Shown: positions 31,006-41,298, numbered from the stretch's first letter. The stretch is DNA of 64,000 nt from Lysobacter panacisoli (GCF_009765165.1 NZ_VLNU01000001.1:1550001-1614000), one strand, 5' to 3'. The notes: a model not told the origin generated them from the sequence alone. Program-made: numbers and translations.

Positions 31006-32711
31006 ACGCGATCGCGCCCGCACCGGTGAAGATCCTGCTGGTCGACGACCAGCCGGCCCGGCTGTTGACCTATCGCACCATCCTGGAACCGCTGGGCGAG
31101 GAGCTGGTGGACGCACACTCGGGCGTCGAGGCGCTGAAGCTTCTGATGGAGGACGAGTACGCCGTCATCCTGCTCGACGTGAACATGCCACTGATGGACG
31201 GCTTCGAGACGGCGACGCTGATCCACCAGCATCCGCGCTTCGAGAACACGCCGATCATCTTCGTCACCGCGGTCAACATCAGCGACCTCGACCGCCTGCG
31301 CGGCTACAAGCTCGGCGCGGTGGATTACGTGATGGTGCCGGTGATCCCGGAGATCATGCGCACCAAGGTATCGGTGCTGGCCGAACTGCACCGCAAGCGG
31401 CGCGAACTGCAGGAAGCCAACGCCAGCCTGGAGGCCGCGCACGACGCGCTCCAGCAGGAGAACACGCGCGAGCTGGAACGGTTGAACGCCTCGCTGCGCG
31501 AAGCCAACGCCAAGCTCGAACTGCGCAATCGCGAACTGCAGGCCGAGAACCGCGAGCGTGTCCGCGCCGAGGCGCGCCTGCGCGAGGCCGACCAGCGCAA
31601 GGACGAATTCCTCGCCACGCTCGCGCACGAGCTGCGCAATCCGCTGGCACCGTTGCAGAACGCGCTGGCCGTGCGCCGCCTGCGCGAGTCGGGCGACAGC
31701 GATCCGCTGCTGGCGATGATGGAACGCCAGTTGTCGCTGCTGGTGCGGATGATCGACGACCTGCTCGATATCGCACGCATCACTCGCGGCAAGCTGACCC
31801 TGCGCCGAGCCGCAACCACGTTGCAGGACGTCGTGTCCGCGGCGGTGGATACCGCGCGCCCGCTGATCGAGGAAGGCCGGCACGACCTGCAGGTCCACCT
31901 GCCCGAAGCGCCGGTGCCGCTGGATGCGGACCACGCGCGCCTGTCGCAGGTGTTCGCCAACCTGCTCAACAACGCCGCGAAGTACTCCGATCCAAGTGGA
32001 CGCATCGAGCTCGGCGCGAACGTGCACGACGGTGACATCGAAGTGTGGGTGACCGATGCCGGCATCGGCCTGGCACCGGAAGAACTGGCGGTGGTGTTCG
32101 AGATGTTCCGCCAGGTGGACACGACGGTGGAACGTTCGCGCGGCGGACTCGGCATCGGCCTGACGCTCGTGCAGCGGCTGGTCGAAATGCACGGCGGCCG
32201 CATCGAGGTGCAGAGCGAAGGGCTTGGCCACGGCTGCACGTTCCGTCTGCGCCTGCCGCGCGGCGGTGAGCTTCCCGCGCCGCGTGCGCCGCATGCCGCC
32301 ACGCCGCAGGCGACGCAGGAGTTAGCGCAACGGCGCGTGTTGGTGGTCGACGACAACCGCGATTCGGCCGACACGCTCGCGATGATGTTGCGCCTGCTCG
32401 GCCACGACGCGCATGCGATCTACGATCCGGCCGCGGTCGAGGATCACGTCGCGAGCTTCACGCCGGATATCGTGTTCCTCGACCTGGGCATGCCGGGCCG
32501 CAGCGGTTATGAAGTCGCGCGTGCGTTGCGCGGATGCGTCGGCGAGCGGCTGGTGATCGTCGCGGTCACCGGCTGGGGCCAGCCGGAGGACCGCCAGCGC
32601 ACGCTGTCGGCCGGGTTCGACCACCATCTGGTTAAACCACCGGACATTCAGGCCGTTACCGACATCTGTCGAAGGGGCGCCCGCCCGTTCGCGGAGGACC
32701 ATGCACCATGA
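31002..32711 (+). CDS. Hybrid histidine kinase, REC-HisKA-HATPase-REC
   Basis: The protein has 569 residues. An N-terminal receiver carries phospho-acceptor Asp59 (LLDVNMPLMDG). A long coiled coil (about 130-195), HisKA with His209 (LAHELRNPLAPL), HATPase_c (LSQVFANLLNNAAKYS; DAGIGLAPEE; SRGGLGIGL) and a C-terminal receiver with Asp494 (VFLDLGMPGRSG) follow. It has no membrane segment, and the N-terminal receiver probably accepts phosphate from the upstream giant kinase. TTG 31002 overlaps the upstream stop (TTGA) and gives NAIAPAPVKILLVDDQPA; GTG 30990 is an alternative. The stop overlaps the next ATG. Confidence 0.9.
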
Positions 32712-33373
32712 CTGGCAACAGCCCTTCCTGGATGAGCAAGTGGGCGCACGACCTGCGCGGCCCGCTTGCGCCGATCCAGTCCGCCCTGTTCCTGCTGCGC
32801 CACGGCAGTGCCGACGGCGCCGAGCGCGATGAACTGTTCGACCTCGTCGATCGCCAGATCCGCCGGCTCACCGGGATGATCGACGAGATCGGCGACTGGG
32901 TTCGCGCCGACCAGGGTCGCCTGCTCACGCGTCGCGGCCCGATCGACCTGGCGCTGCTGATCGAGGCCAGTCGCGGCATTGGCGCCGCGGCCGTCGACGT
33001 GCACTACGCCGGCGACAGCGAGAACGTGACGCTCGAAGGCGACGCGTCGCGGCTGGCGAACCTGCTGACCACGTTCTTCTGGCTGCTGTCGTCGACCGAG
33101 GAAGGCGCGACGGCCGGCAGTGCGACCGTCGAAAGCGACGCCGAGGCGATCCGGCTGTCGGGGCGCATCAGTCCGGCGGTACTCGCAGGCGCGACGGTGG
33201 ACACGCTGTTCACCGAGCCGCAGCCCGCGCCGCTGGGCGACGGTCTTGGCCTGCGCCTGCTGATCGCCGGTGCGATCGCCAGCGGACACGGCGGCGAACT
33301 GCGCACGCAGGCGACGGAGGATGGTGCCACCCACGTCGTGCTGACGCTGCCGTTGACGCAGAAGCCGGCCTGA
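32708..33373 (+). CDS. Degenerate histidine-kinase-like protein
   Basis: The protein has 221 residues. The dimerisation helix and His are kept (WAHDLRGPLAPIQSALFLL), as is a late G2-like loop (PLGDGLGLRLLIAGAIASGHGG). The N-box asparagine is missing (RLANLLTTFFWLLSS) and no DxGxG is seen. ATP binding is therefore doubtful; it may serve as a phosphotransfer or regulatory partner for the two upstream kinases. ATG 32708 overlaps the preceding stop (ATGA), so all three are translationally coupled. It is convergent with the BvgS-like kinase gene. Confidence 0.72.
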   Translation: MTGNSPSWMSKWAHDLRGPLAPIQSALFLLRHGSADGAERDELFDLVDRQIRRLTGMIDEIGDWVRADQGRLLTRRGPIDLALLIEASRGIGAAAVDVHYAGDSENVTLEGDASRLANLLTTFFWLLSSTEEGATAGSATVESDAEAIRLSGRISPAVLAGATVDTLFTEPQPAPLGDGLGLRLLIAGAIASGHGGELRTQATEDGATHVVLTLPLTQKPA

Positions 33374-33415
33374 CGTCGGCGAGTTGCGCCGACGGGGCCG
33401 CGTCGAGCGGAGCGA

Positions 33416-36400
33416 CTAGAGCGCGGACACGATCGCCTCGACGCGACGCAACTTGTCGGCGATCGCGTCGCGTCGCTGGTGCGGATCGGAATCGTCCGTA
33501 TCGGTGCCGGCGTCGCTTACGATCAGGGTCAATGCGCCTTCGATCCGGTGCAGCAGTTCGCGCTGCTTCACTTCGTCGTTGCCCGCCAGCAGGCGATCCA
33601 GCTCGTCCAGCTCCTGGCGGCTGATGGCGACGAGGTCCTCGAGCATCCGCTTCACGTCGTCGCGGCTGCCGTATACGGCGAGGAGGCGGTCGAGTTCGGC
33701 CTGCGGCCGGCTCGATTCGACATACACCGATTCGGTGACCGATGTGCTCAGCAGTGCGGAGAGCTTTGTCGCGAGCGCGTCGATCTGGATCGGCTTGGCC
33801 AGGAAGTCGTCCATGCCGGCCTCGCGGCATCGATGGACCTGTTCGGGCGAGGCGCTGGCCGACAGCGCGATGATCGGCAAGCGGGCGCCGTTGCCCTCCG
33901 TCTCGCGTACGCGCCGCGTGAGGACATAACCGTCCATCACCGGCATGTGGCAGTCGGTGATGAGCAGGTCGTAGTGGGCGCGCTGCAGTTCCGCCAGGGC
34001 GGCCTTGCCGTGTTCGACCAGGGTGTGCGCGTAGCCGAGCCGTTCCAGTTGGCGTGCGATGACGGCGCGGTTCACCGGATGGTCCTCGGCGACGAGGATG
34101 CGCGCGTGCTGCCGCGCCACGACCGGTTGCATCGACGCCGTCGCGTGTGCCGGCAGCCCCAGCGCGAGGCGGCAACTTTCCAGCAGATGGCGCATCGTCT
34201 CGGGATTGCCGCGCAACACGCGGGCCTGGGCGGCGGATGCGGGCGGATGCGTGTCCGCGTTCGAGGCCACGCGCAGGCACGGCCCGAGCGAGAGACAGGG
34301 CGCGTCGATATCGACGTCGACCACGAACAGGTCCGCTTCGTCGGCGGCGACGTCGGCCAGGTCCGACGCTTCCATTTCCATCACGCTGAAGCCGAACGAA
34401 CTCAGACCATTGCTGATTTCCTGTGCGCGCAGTTCGTCGTGCACGCACACCACCACGCTGCGGCCTTCGAACTCCGTCACCGTGCGCAGTGGGCCCGCCA
34501 CCGGCAGGCGGATGTCGAACGCCGCCAGTGTTCCCACCTGCGGCGTGCTTTCAAGATGCAACGTGCCGCCCATCATCTCCGCGAGGCGACGGCTGATCGA
34601 CAGGCCCAGACCGGTGCCGCCGAAGCGGCGCGTTGTGGATGCCTCCGCCTGGGTGAAGGCCTGGAACAGGCGCGCGAGGTTCTCCGGTGCGATGCCGATG
34701 CCGGTATCGACCACTTCGATCCGCACGTGCTGTTCGTCCCCGGTTTCGCCGAGCAGGCGCGTGTGCAGAACGACATGGCCGTGTTCGGTGAACTTGAGCG
34801 CATTGCTCAGCAGGTTGGTCACGACCTGGCGGATGCGGGTGGCGTCGCCGCGGAACGCACCCGCGAGGCGCCAGTCCTGGATGGAGTAGAAGCGCAGCTG
34901 GCCTTCGCGTGCGCGCGCAGCGAACAGCCCCGCGATGCTGTCGACCAGCTCGCGCAGGTCGAACTCGGCGTCCTCGATCACCAGCCGACCGGATTCGATG
35001 CGCGAGTAGTCGAGGATGTCGTCGAGGATCTGCAGCAGCGCCTTCGCCGAGTCGCGCGCCATGATCGCCATGCCGGACTGCTCGGCGTCCAGCGGCGTGT
35101 GCGAGAGCAGCTCGACCATTCCGAGCACGCCCGTCATCGGCGTGCGGATCTCGTGGCTCATCGAAGCGAGGAAGATGCTCTTGGCCGCCGTGGCCGATTC
35201 GGCCTGCACCTTGGCGTCGCTCAAGGCCTGTGCCTGCTCGTGGGCCTGCGTCGTGTCGACCCAGTACCCGCTCCATTCGGCTCCACCGCCGGGTAGCGGG
35301 CGAGGCGCGCCGCCCTCGGTGCGCAACCAGCGCCAGCGTTCGCCGACGAGGACGCGGAAGTCGAACGCTGGAAGGGGCTTCAGTTCGGAAGCCGCCCGTT
35401 CGATTGTCTGCCGGAGCGGGCCCTGGTCGTCCGGATGGACGCGCGCGAATCCCACGGCTTCGTCGCGGAGCAGTTCCCCGGCGGAAACGCCAAGCATCCC
35501 CATGACGTCGCCGCCAAGGTAGCTGAAGCGTCGGTATCCGCGCGCGTCGACCTGAAACTGGTAGACGGTGCCGGGCATCGCCTGGGTGATGTCCGACAGG
35601 CGCTGCTCCGATGCGCGTGCGCGGGCCTCGGCGTTCTTGATGTCGCTCACGTCGACGATGGTGCCGAGCAGGCGCGAGGAATCGTCCTCCAGCCGGAAGG
35701 GCTGCAACCACAGGATCGTATGGCGCGTTTCAGCGTGCGCGTGGTCGGGGTGGACAACCAGCTCGCGACGCGCGCTCTCACCCGAGCGCAGCAACGCCAT
35801 GTCTTCCTCGTGGAGGCCTTCGAGGTCGTCGCAATGCAGGTGCCAGTTCTCGATCAGCGTGCGGCCAAGCAGATCCGACCGCGTGCAGGCGAACATCGTC
35901 TCGTACGCGCGATTGACGGCGAGGTATCGTCCGTCCTGGTCCTTGACGAAGACCGCATAGGGAATGGTTTCCAGCAATGCCTGCTGGAAGCCGAGTTGCG
36001 CTTCGAGCGCGAGTTCCGCCTTGGCCCGCGCTTCGGATGCGCGACGCAGGCGCATGTAGGCCAGGCCGATCGCGCCGAGCACCAGCAGCGTGACGATGGT
36101 GCCGGCGATCACCCACCGCCACGGCAGGCCGTACACGTAGGCAGTGGTCAGCCAGCGCGCGCGGATTGCCTGGCGCTCTCCCTCGCCGAGGCCTCCGAAG
36201 ACGCGATCGATCACCGGCAGCAGGGCGTCGTGCTCGCGGCGCACGCCCATCGCCAGTTCGACATCGAGTCCCGCCGGGCCGACCACACGCAGTTCGGCGG
36301 CGTAACGGTTGCGGATCAGCGCATCGATGGCGGGCAGCGTGCCGATGTAGGCGTCGGCGTTGCCGTCCGCGACCAGGCCGAGGCCGACCTCGTTGCTGCC

Positions 36401-37741
36401 GACAGGATGCAGCCTCGCCTTCGGCAGCAGCGCGCGCAGTCGCGCGATCAACCCGATCTCGTCGCGCACTGCCACGACCTTGCCCGCCAGATCCTGCGGG
36501 CCAGCGATCGGTGGACCCTGCAGGCGCGCGACGATCACTTCAGGGAAGTACTCGTAGGGCTGGCTGAAGCCCATCTCGCGACTGTCCAGATCGTTCGGGC
36601 TGCCGACCGCGATGAGGTCGACCTCGTGCGCGAGCACCATGCGCTGCAGGCTGTTCCAGTCGTCCGCGGGTATCAGCTGCAGACGCAGCCCGGTCCGCTT
36701 CTGCAGCAGGCGGACGTAATCCGCGGCGAGGCCGTCGAATTCGCCCTGGCCGTCGGCGAAGCTGTAGGGGTAACGGTCGATCTCGTAACCGATCTTCAGG
36801 ACCGGCAATGTCGCCAGCCACGCCTGTTCCTTCGCCGTGAGCGTCGGGCGGGGAGCGGCGCTCGCGCCGGCCACTGCGCGAGCGGACTGCGGACGCTCGT
36901 CGGCCGCGCCCCAGCGGGATCGCAGCCGCGCCACTTCGTCGTCGCTGATCGTCGACTCGGCCTTGCGCAGGATCGCCGTCAGTTCGTTGCGATCGCGCCG
37001 TACGGCCGGGGCGATATCGATGCGCGGGCTGTCGAGCATGTCGATCATCACCAGGTCCGCCGTCGGACGCCGACTGAGCAGCGCCGCCGTGCGCGAGGCG
37101 ATGAGTCCGATGTACGCGTCGGCTTCACCGCGCGCGACCATCTCCAGCGCCTGTCGCCCGTCGTCGGCGAACAGAAGCGTCGCATCCGGATAGCGGCGAT
37201 CGAACTCCACCGCACCTTGCCGGAAGCGCCGTTCGAGCACGACGCGCGCGTTCGCGAGGTCATCCACGCTGCGGATCTGCAGGTCGCCCTTGCGCGCGAC
37301 CAGCACCGGATAGCCGGACACGAACGGACGCAGGAGATGGAAGTGCTCCAGCCGTTGCGAGGAGATCGGTTGCGCGAGCAAGAGGTCGTAGGGGATGGGC
37401 TCGGGACCGAACGCCATCGCGCCCCAGTCGGTGTAGGGGTGGAACTCCAGCTGCAGGCCCGCGCGGCCTGCGAGCAGTCGCAGGTAATCCACGCCGAGAC
37501 CTTCGGGCTGGCCGCCGTGCCAGGTTTCCAGCGGCATGTGGTCGCCAGCGAAGACACCGACCTGCAGCACTGGATGCGCCTGCCGCCACGCTTCCTCGGA
37601 CGGTGAGAGCGCGAGGGTCCGCTGCGCCGCCGCCGGATACGTCTGCGCGGTCGCGATGTGTGCCATCAGCAGGAACAGCGCGCCAAGCACGGCCCGCAGG
37701 CGATCGCGGAACCGGGACGACTGGCCTGACGCAAACGGCAT
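33416..37741 (-). CDS. BvgS-like hybrid sensor kinase with two periplasmic binding domains and HPt
   Basis: The protein has 1441 residues. A signal sequence ends near AHIATAQ. Two solute-binding (SBP_bac_3, Venus flytrap) domains occupy about 50-270 and 300-535. A transmembrane helix is at 543-562, then PAS regions (about 600-840). HisKA has His863 (SHEIRTPMTGVLGM), followed by HATPase_c, a degenerate receiver-like stretch, a receiver with Asp1263 (LLITDCHMPVMDG) and an HPt-like end with His1398 (LLHRIEGALTLI). This is the BvgS/EvgS architecture. ATG 37741 gives a normal signal peptide; an upstream GTG at 37786 is possible. The partner regulator is not adjacent. The HPt motif is atypical (IEG for LKG). 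Confidence 0.9.
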   Translation of the reverse strand: MPFASGQSSRFRDRLRAVLGALFLLMAHIATAQTYPAAAQRTLALSPSEEAWRQAHPVLQVGVFAGDHMPLETWHGGQPEGLGVDYLRLLAGRAGLQLEFHPYTDWGAMAFGPEPIPYDLLLAQPISSQRLEHFHLLRPFVSGYPVLVARKGDLQIRSVDDLANARVVLERRFRQGAVEFDRRYPDATLLFADDGRQALEMVARGEADAYIGLIASRTAALLSRRPTADLVMIDMLDSPRIDIAPAVRRDRNELTAILRKAESTISDDEVARLRSRWGAADERPQSARAVAGASAAPRPTLTAKEQAWLATLPVLKIGYEIDRYPYSFADGQGEFDGLAADYVRLLQKRTGLRLQLIPADDWNSLQRMVLAHEVDLIAVGSPNDLDSREMGFSQPYEYFPEVIVARLQGPPIAGPQDLAGKVVAVRDEIGLIARLRALLPKARLHPVGSNEVGLGLVADGNADAYIGTLPAIDALIRNRYAAELRVVGPAGLDVELAMGVRREHDALLPVIDRVFGGLGEGERQAIRARWLTTAYVYGLPWRWVIAGTIVTLLVLGAIGLAYMRLRRASEARAKAELALEAQLGFQQALLETIPYAVFVKDQDGRYLAVNRAYETMFACTRSDLLGRTLIENWHLHCDDLEGLHEEDMALLRSGESARRELVVHPDHAHAETRHTILWLQPFRLEDDSSRLLGTIVDVSDIKNAEARARASEQRLSDITQAMPGTVYQFQVDARGYRRFSYLGGDVMGMLGVSAGELLRDEAVGFARVHPDDQGPLRQTIERAASELKPLPAFDFRVLVGERWRWLRTEGGAPRPLPGGGAEWSGYWVDTTQAHEQAQALSDAKVQAESATAAKSIFLASMSHEIRTPMTGVLGMVELLSHTPLDAEQSGMAIMARDSAKALLQILDDILDYSRIESGRLVIEDAEFDLRELVDSIAGLFAARAREGQLRFYSIQDWRLAGAFRGDATRIRQVVTNLLSNALKFTEHGHVVLHTRLLGETGDEQHVRIEVVDTGIGIAPENLARLFQAFTQAEASTTRRFGGTGLGLSISRRLAEMMGGTLHLESTPQVGTLAAFDIRLPVAGPLRTVTEFEGRSVVVCVHDELRAQEISNGLSSFGFSVMEMEASDLADVAADEADLFVVDVDIDAPCLSLGPCLRVASNADTHPPASAAQARVLRGNPETMRHLLESCRLALGLPAHATASMQPVVARQHARILVAEDHPVNRAVIARQLERLGYAHTLVEHGKAALAELQRAHYDLLITDCHMPVMDGYVLTRRVRETEGNGARLPIIALSASASPEQVHRCREAGMDDFLAKPIQIDALATKLSALLSTSVTESVYVESSRPQAELDRLLAVYGSRDDVKRMLEDLVAISRQELDELDRLLAGNDEVKQRELLHRIEGALTLIVSDAGTDTDDSDPHQRRDAIADKLRRVEAIVSAL

Positions 37742-37957
37742 GGCGGTTATCGCGAAAAACGGGAAGAACCAGCGTAGACCCGGCACCCATCACGCACCAT
37801 CGGACGGTTCCGAACCTGACTTCGCGGTCGATGCGCGATCCACATGCAGGAGGATCGCAAGTGCGGCATTCCGCTTAACAGGTGCTTCACGAATCGACTG
37901 CTTCGTCGCTCGACTCGCCAGTTGCGATGGCCGCGGACGGCATCGCTACCGCTGCAG

Positions 37958-38863
37958 TCAGGGCGAAGCCTTCGCGATATGCCGCGTGTCCACGTCCTTC
38001 CAGCTGCTGTCCGGATCGAACGCGGCCATCGCTTCGGCGAGCTTCGCGCTGTCGGGCCCGAGGTCCTTCTCGAACACTTCGCCGTCGTGGCTGACGATGA
38101 ACGTCATCACGCCGCTGTCGCCGTAGCGCGCCGGCCATGCGACGAGGGCGAAGCCGCGACTCATGTGGTCGCCGATGAGGTAGCTGTATGCGCCACGCAC
38201 GGCGGACGGGCCCTGCGCGGTGAGGATGCGGAAGTGGTAGCCGTTCCATTCGCCCGTCGGGGTGTCGTCGCCGAACAGCGGACCGAGCGGGCTTTCCTCG
38301 TCGTCCTGCGCCCAGTACAGCCCATCGTGCTGGCCGTCGGTACTGACGAACTTGCGTGCGTACTCGAGCACGCCATCGCCGTTTCGGTCGATCGTCGCGT
38401 AATCCATCTGCGCGTCGTGATACGCGAGTGCGGCCTGCACCGCGTCGCGTTCGTTCCGTCCGATGCGGCGCGCGCGGATCTCCGCTTCGCCGGCCTTCAG
38501 ATCGAACGCCCAGCCGCTGCCGCTCTTCGCCAGCGGTACCGGCATGGTCCACGCATCCTTGCCGACGGTGAGCAGCTGGTGCGTGGCATCGGTCTTCTGG
38601 AACCAGTGCTTCTCGCGATAGCGCGTGAGGAAGGCATCGACGTCGTCGCGTTCGACGCTGCCACTGGGGACGTAGCGCGTCCAGTCGGAGCCGAGCACGG
38701 TCTGCAGCTGTGCCGGGTCGGCGGCGGTCGTGCCGAGCGCCGTCACCAGCGCATCGGCCGCGGCCTGCGGCGTGGCGTAGGACTGCTGCGCCATCGCCGG
38801 CATCGCGCACGACGACGCCAGCAGGAACACGACGATCAGGCGGATGGTTGCGGTCATCGGCAT
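37958..38863 (-). CDS. DUF2950 family secreted protein
   Basis: This 301-residue protein has a signal peptide (cleavage near MPAMAQ, residue 26). The DUF2950 layout follows: 'YATPQAAADALVTALG' start, 'REKHWFQKTDATHQLLTVGKDAWTMPVPL', 'DYATIDRNGDGVLEYARKFVSTDGQHDGLYW' and 'GYHFRILTAQGPSAVRGAYSYLI'. It is periplasmic or surface-exposed; function unknown. It sits directly downstream of the DUF3300 gene (8-bp gap) on the same strand, a pairing often seen, so the two probably form one unit. Confidence 0.86.
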   Translation of the reverse strand: MPMTATIRLIVVFLLASSCAMPAMAQQSYATPQAAADALVTALGTTAADPAQLQTVLGSDWTRYVPSGSVERDDVDAFLTRYREKHWFQKTDATHQLLTVGKDAWTMPVPLAKSGSGWAFDLKAGEAEIRARRIGRNERDAVQAALAYHDAQMDYATIDRNGDGVLEYARKFVSTDGQHDGLYWAQDDEESPLGPLFGDDTPTGEWNGYHFRILTAQGPSAVRGAYSYLIGDHMSRGFALVAWPARYGDSGVMTFIVSHDGEVFEKDLGPDSAKLAEAMAAFDPDSSWKDVDTRHIAKASP

Positions 38864-38870
38864 GCTCCTT

Positions 38871-40280
38871 TCAGCGACGGCGTCCGCCGCCGCCGCGCGA
38901 CGGCGCGCGGGCCGGACGGCTCATCTGCCGCCCGCCGCCGCGCGAACTCTGCGGGCGCTGCGATGCGGAGAAACTGTTGTGGCCGCGACCGGAGTCCATG
39001 CGCGTCTGCGACGGATTGCGCGCACCGGAGAAGGCGTTGTCGTGCTGCCTCGCCTGCATGCCCGCGTTGTCGCGCGCACCCTGTCGCGCCTGCATGTTGT
39101 TGGCCTGCGTCGGACGCTGCATGTCGCCGCGGTTCTGGCCCGCGCCGGCCTGGCGCGAACGCGGCTGCTGGCTGATCTCGCGCGAGGCCTGTCCGGCCCG
39201 GTCGCGCGCTTCGCGATTGCTGGTCGCGGGCGTCTGGAAGCCGCGCTGCTCCATCGTCTGTCGCGCGCGGTCGCGATCGGCGGTGCGCGCGCCATCGCGC
39301 GTGCCCTCGCGACCGCGGAACGCATCGCGCTGGCCGGCGCCGTCGAGCTGGCGCCCGAACTTCTCGCGGCTGGCGTTATCGCGGTACGGCACGCCGTCGC
39401 GATTGGCCGCGTTGTGGCGCCACGTGTTGTCGTTGCGGTTGATCTGCCGGTTCGAGTTGATGTTGTTGTAGCGATTGACGTCGATGTCGACGTCGCCGCC
39501 CCACCAGTTGCAGTTGCCCCACAGCGCACCGCCGACCGCGACGCCGATGCCGAAACTGAAGAGCGCCGCGCCCGGGTAGTAGTACGCCGGCGGCGGATAG
39601 TAGTACGGCGGATACGACGGATACGCCCAGCTGCCGTAGACCGAACTGGGGTAGCTCGGCACGTACACGACCTGCGGATCGGCGGGTTCGATCACGATGG
39701 TCTGCGTGCCGGCCGGAACGGTGGTCGTGGTTGCGGTCGTGCCCGGTGGAGGCGCGGACTGCTTGGTGACCTTCTGCTGTTCGTTCGACTTGAGGTTGCC
39801 GGCCGCATCGGCCTGGCGGCGCAGCCGCTGCACCGATTCCATCACCGCTTCGGGCTGCGCGAGGAACGCATCGCCCATGCGCTGCACCCACGACGGATCC
39901 TGTCCGAGCACCGCAAGCAGCTGCGGGAACGCCACCAGCGACTGCACGCTGGGATCCCACGGCTGGTTGGCGACCTGCTTCACCGCCTCCTCGCCCTTGG
40001 CGTCCTTGTGCGCCTTCGACCACTCGACCGCATCGGCGACGTCGCCGGGATAGGTCGAGGCCATCAGCACCTGCGCCAGCAGCGTGTCCGGATACAGCGC
40101 GACCGGCGCCATCATCTGGTCGAGCTGCTCGCGACTGAACGTCTGCGACGAGGCGGTGGACGCCGCGGCAGGCGTGGCGGCGGGCTTCGATGCCTGTGCG
40201 CGTACGTCCGCGTCGAACGGTACGTCGACGAACGTCAGCAGCAGCGCGGCCGCCAGTAGATTGGGCACCCGTGTGCGCAT
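38871..40280 (-). CDS. DUF3300 family secreted protein with low-complexity tail
   Basis: This 469-residue protein carries a signal peptide. A DUF3300 domain (FSREQLDQMMAPVALYPDTLLAQVLMASTYP... WDPSVQSLVAFPQLLAVL) spans residues ~45-180. A Tyr/Pro stretch (YPSYPPYYYPPPAYYYPG) leads into an Asn/Arg/Gly/Gln-rich disordered tail to the end (RGGGGRRR). Its distribution with DUF2950 suggests an envelope or surface complex. The tail is highly basic and could bind polyanions, but this is only inferred. Preceded on the same strand by an OmpA-type gene about 55 bp away. Confidence 0.86.
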   Translation of the reverse strand: MRTRVPNLLAAALLLTFVDVPFDADVRAQASKPAATPAAASTASSQTFSREQLDQMMAPVALYPDTLLAQVLMASTYPGDVADAVEWSKAHKDAKGEEAVKQVANQPWDPSVQSLVAFPQLLAVLGQDPSWVQRMGDAFLAQPEAVMESVQRLRRQADAAGNLKSNEQQKVTKQSAPPPGTTATTTTVPAGTQTIVIEPADPQVVYVPSYPSSVYGSWAYPSYPPYYYPPPAYYYPGAALFSFGIGVAVGGALWGNCNWWGGDVDIDVNRYNNINSNRQINRNDNTWRHNAANRDGVPYRDNASREKFGRQLDGAGQRDAFRGREGTRDGARTADRDRARQTMEQRGFQTPATSNREARDRAGQASREISQQPRSRQAGAGQNRGDMQRPTQANNMQARQGARDNAGMQARQHDNAFSGARNPSQTRMDSGRGHNSFSASQRPQSSRGGGRQMSRPARAPSRGGGGRRR

Positions 40281-40335
40281 GGGATCCTCCAGTCGCGCGG
40301 CGCGAGCGCGAAGCGCGCCGCGCGCGGTTCGTCGC

Positions 40336-41106
40336 CTACTTGCCGGCCTGTACGCCCTTGTCGACGATCAGCTTCACCACGACCTTGCGTGCGTTGGCGT
40401 TGCTGCCGCTGCCTGCGTCGGGCGCGATGCCCATTCCGTCGCCCGCACGCACGCGACCCGGCATGAGGCCGGCCTTCTGCTGCAGGAAATTGGCGACGGC
40501 ATTGGCGCGGCGGATGCTCAGGCGCTGGTTCGCCTCGGCATTGCCGGTCGAATCGGTGAAGCCCTGCATCACGACCTGGTAGTCCTGGGTTTCCTTCGCC
40601 TTGGCGGCGAACGCCATCAGGTCGGACTGCGCGGTCCCGGACAGCTTCGTGCTGCCCGAATCGAACAGCACCTCGGCCGTTGCGAGCGCTTCGTACTTGC
40701 CGAACTCGTTCATGCGCGCCGTGGTCGGCGCCAGTCCGGCCTGCACCTGCTGCGCGGTCTTGAAGTCCTCCGACTTGAAGGAGACTTCGCTCGCGCTGAA
40801 GCCACTGCCCGCGGCGACGGCGTCGACGGTCACCGGCAGGCCGGGGATCAGCGCGCCCTGCTCGACCTTCTCGTGCACCACGCCGGTCAGGCCCTTGGTC
40901 TTCTTGTAGGTCGTGGACGGCGACAACGTGATGGTCTGCTCGACGTTGTTCGCGTCCTTCACGACGATCGTGTCGCCCTGGACCGAGGTGATCAGGCCCT
41001 TGATCTTGCTCTTGTCGCCGTCCGCGGCGAAGGCGGAAACGGCGGCCAGCGCGCTCGCGAGCGCAACGGTCAGGATCAGCGGCGACCGCAACTTCTGGAT
41101 ACTCAT
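40336..41106 (-). CDS. OmpA family protein
   Basis: The protein has 256 residues. A signal peptide ends at AFA (residue 27). An N-terminal domain of about 110 residues, unusual for the family, contains a small beta-barrel-like segment (KIKGLITSVQGDTIVVKD). A C-terminal OmpA-like peptidoglycan-binding domain follows, with 'ATAEVLFDSGSTKLSGTAQSDL', 'VVMQGFTDSTGNAEANQRLSIRRANAVANFL' and 'NARKVVVKLIV'. The peptidoglycan-contact Asp and Arg (GFTDSTG; RRANAV) are present. It is periplasmic and cell-wall-bound. ATG 41106 has a CTTCCCCC-complement (GGGGGAAG) ribosome-binding site. It leads the DUF3300-DUF2950 genes. Confidence 0.9.
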   Translation of the reverse strand: MSIQKLRSPLILTVALASALAAVSAFAADGDKSKIKGLITSVQGDTIVVKDANNVEQTITLSPSTTYKKTKGLTGVVHEKVEQGALIPGLPVTVDAVAAGSGFSASEVSFKSEDFKTAQQVQAGLAPTTARMNEFGKYEALATAEVLFDSGSTKLSGTAQSDLMAFAAKAKETQDYQVVMQGFTDSTGNAEANQRLSIRRANAVANFLQQKAGLMPGRVRAGDGMGIAPDAGSGSNANARKVVVKLIVDKGVQAGK

Positions 41107-41298
41107 GGGGGAAGTCCTCGTAGTGGACGGCGGGGCGTCCGGCCCCGTCCAACGCCCCTTCTACGCCGTTCAGGGCGGGCCTCAATTGGCCTTTGGCCCC
41201 ATCGGTGGGCGCATCGCGCCGGCGTCACGGCCTGTCCGCCGGATCCGCCGGTACGGCATCCGTGCTCGTTGCCCGGAACGTGGGAATCCAGACTTCAC

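Noticed and set aside
35435..37606. 723-codon plus-strand frame opposite the BvgS-like kinase
   Set aside because: Shadow of the minus-strand gene; low-complexity Gln/Arg/Asp-rich product with no ribosome-binding site or domain.
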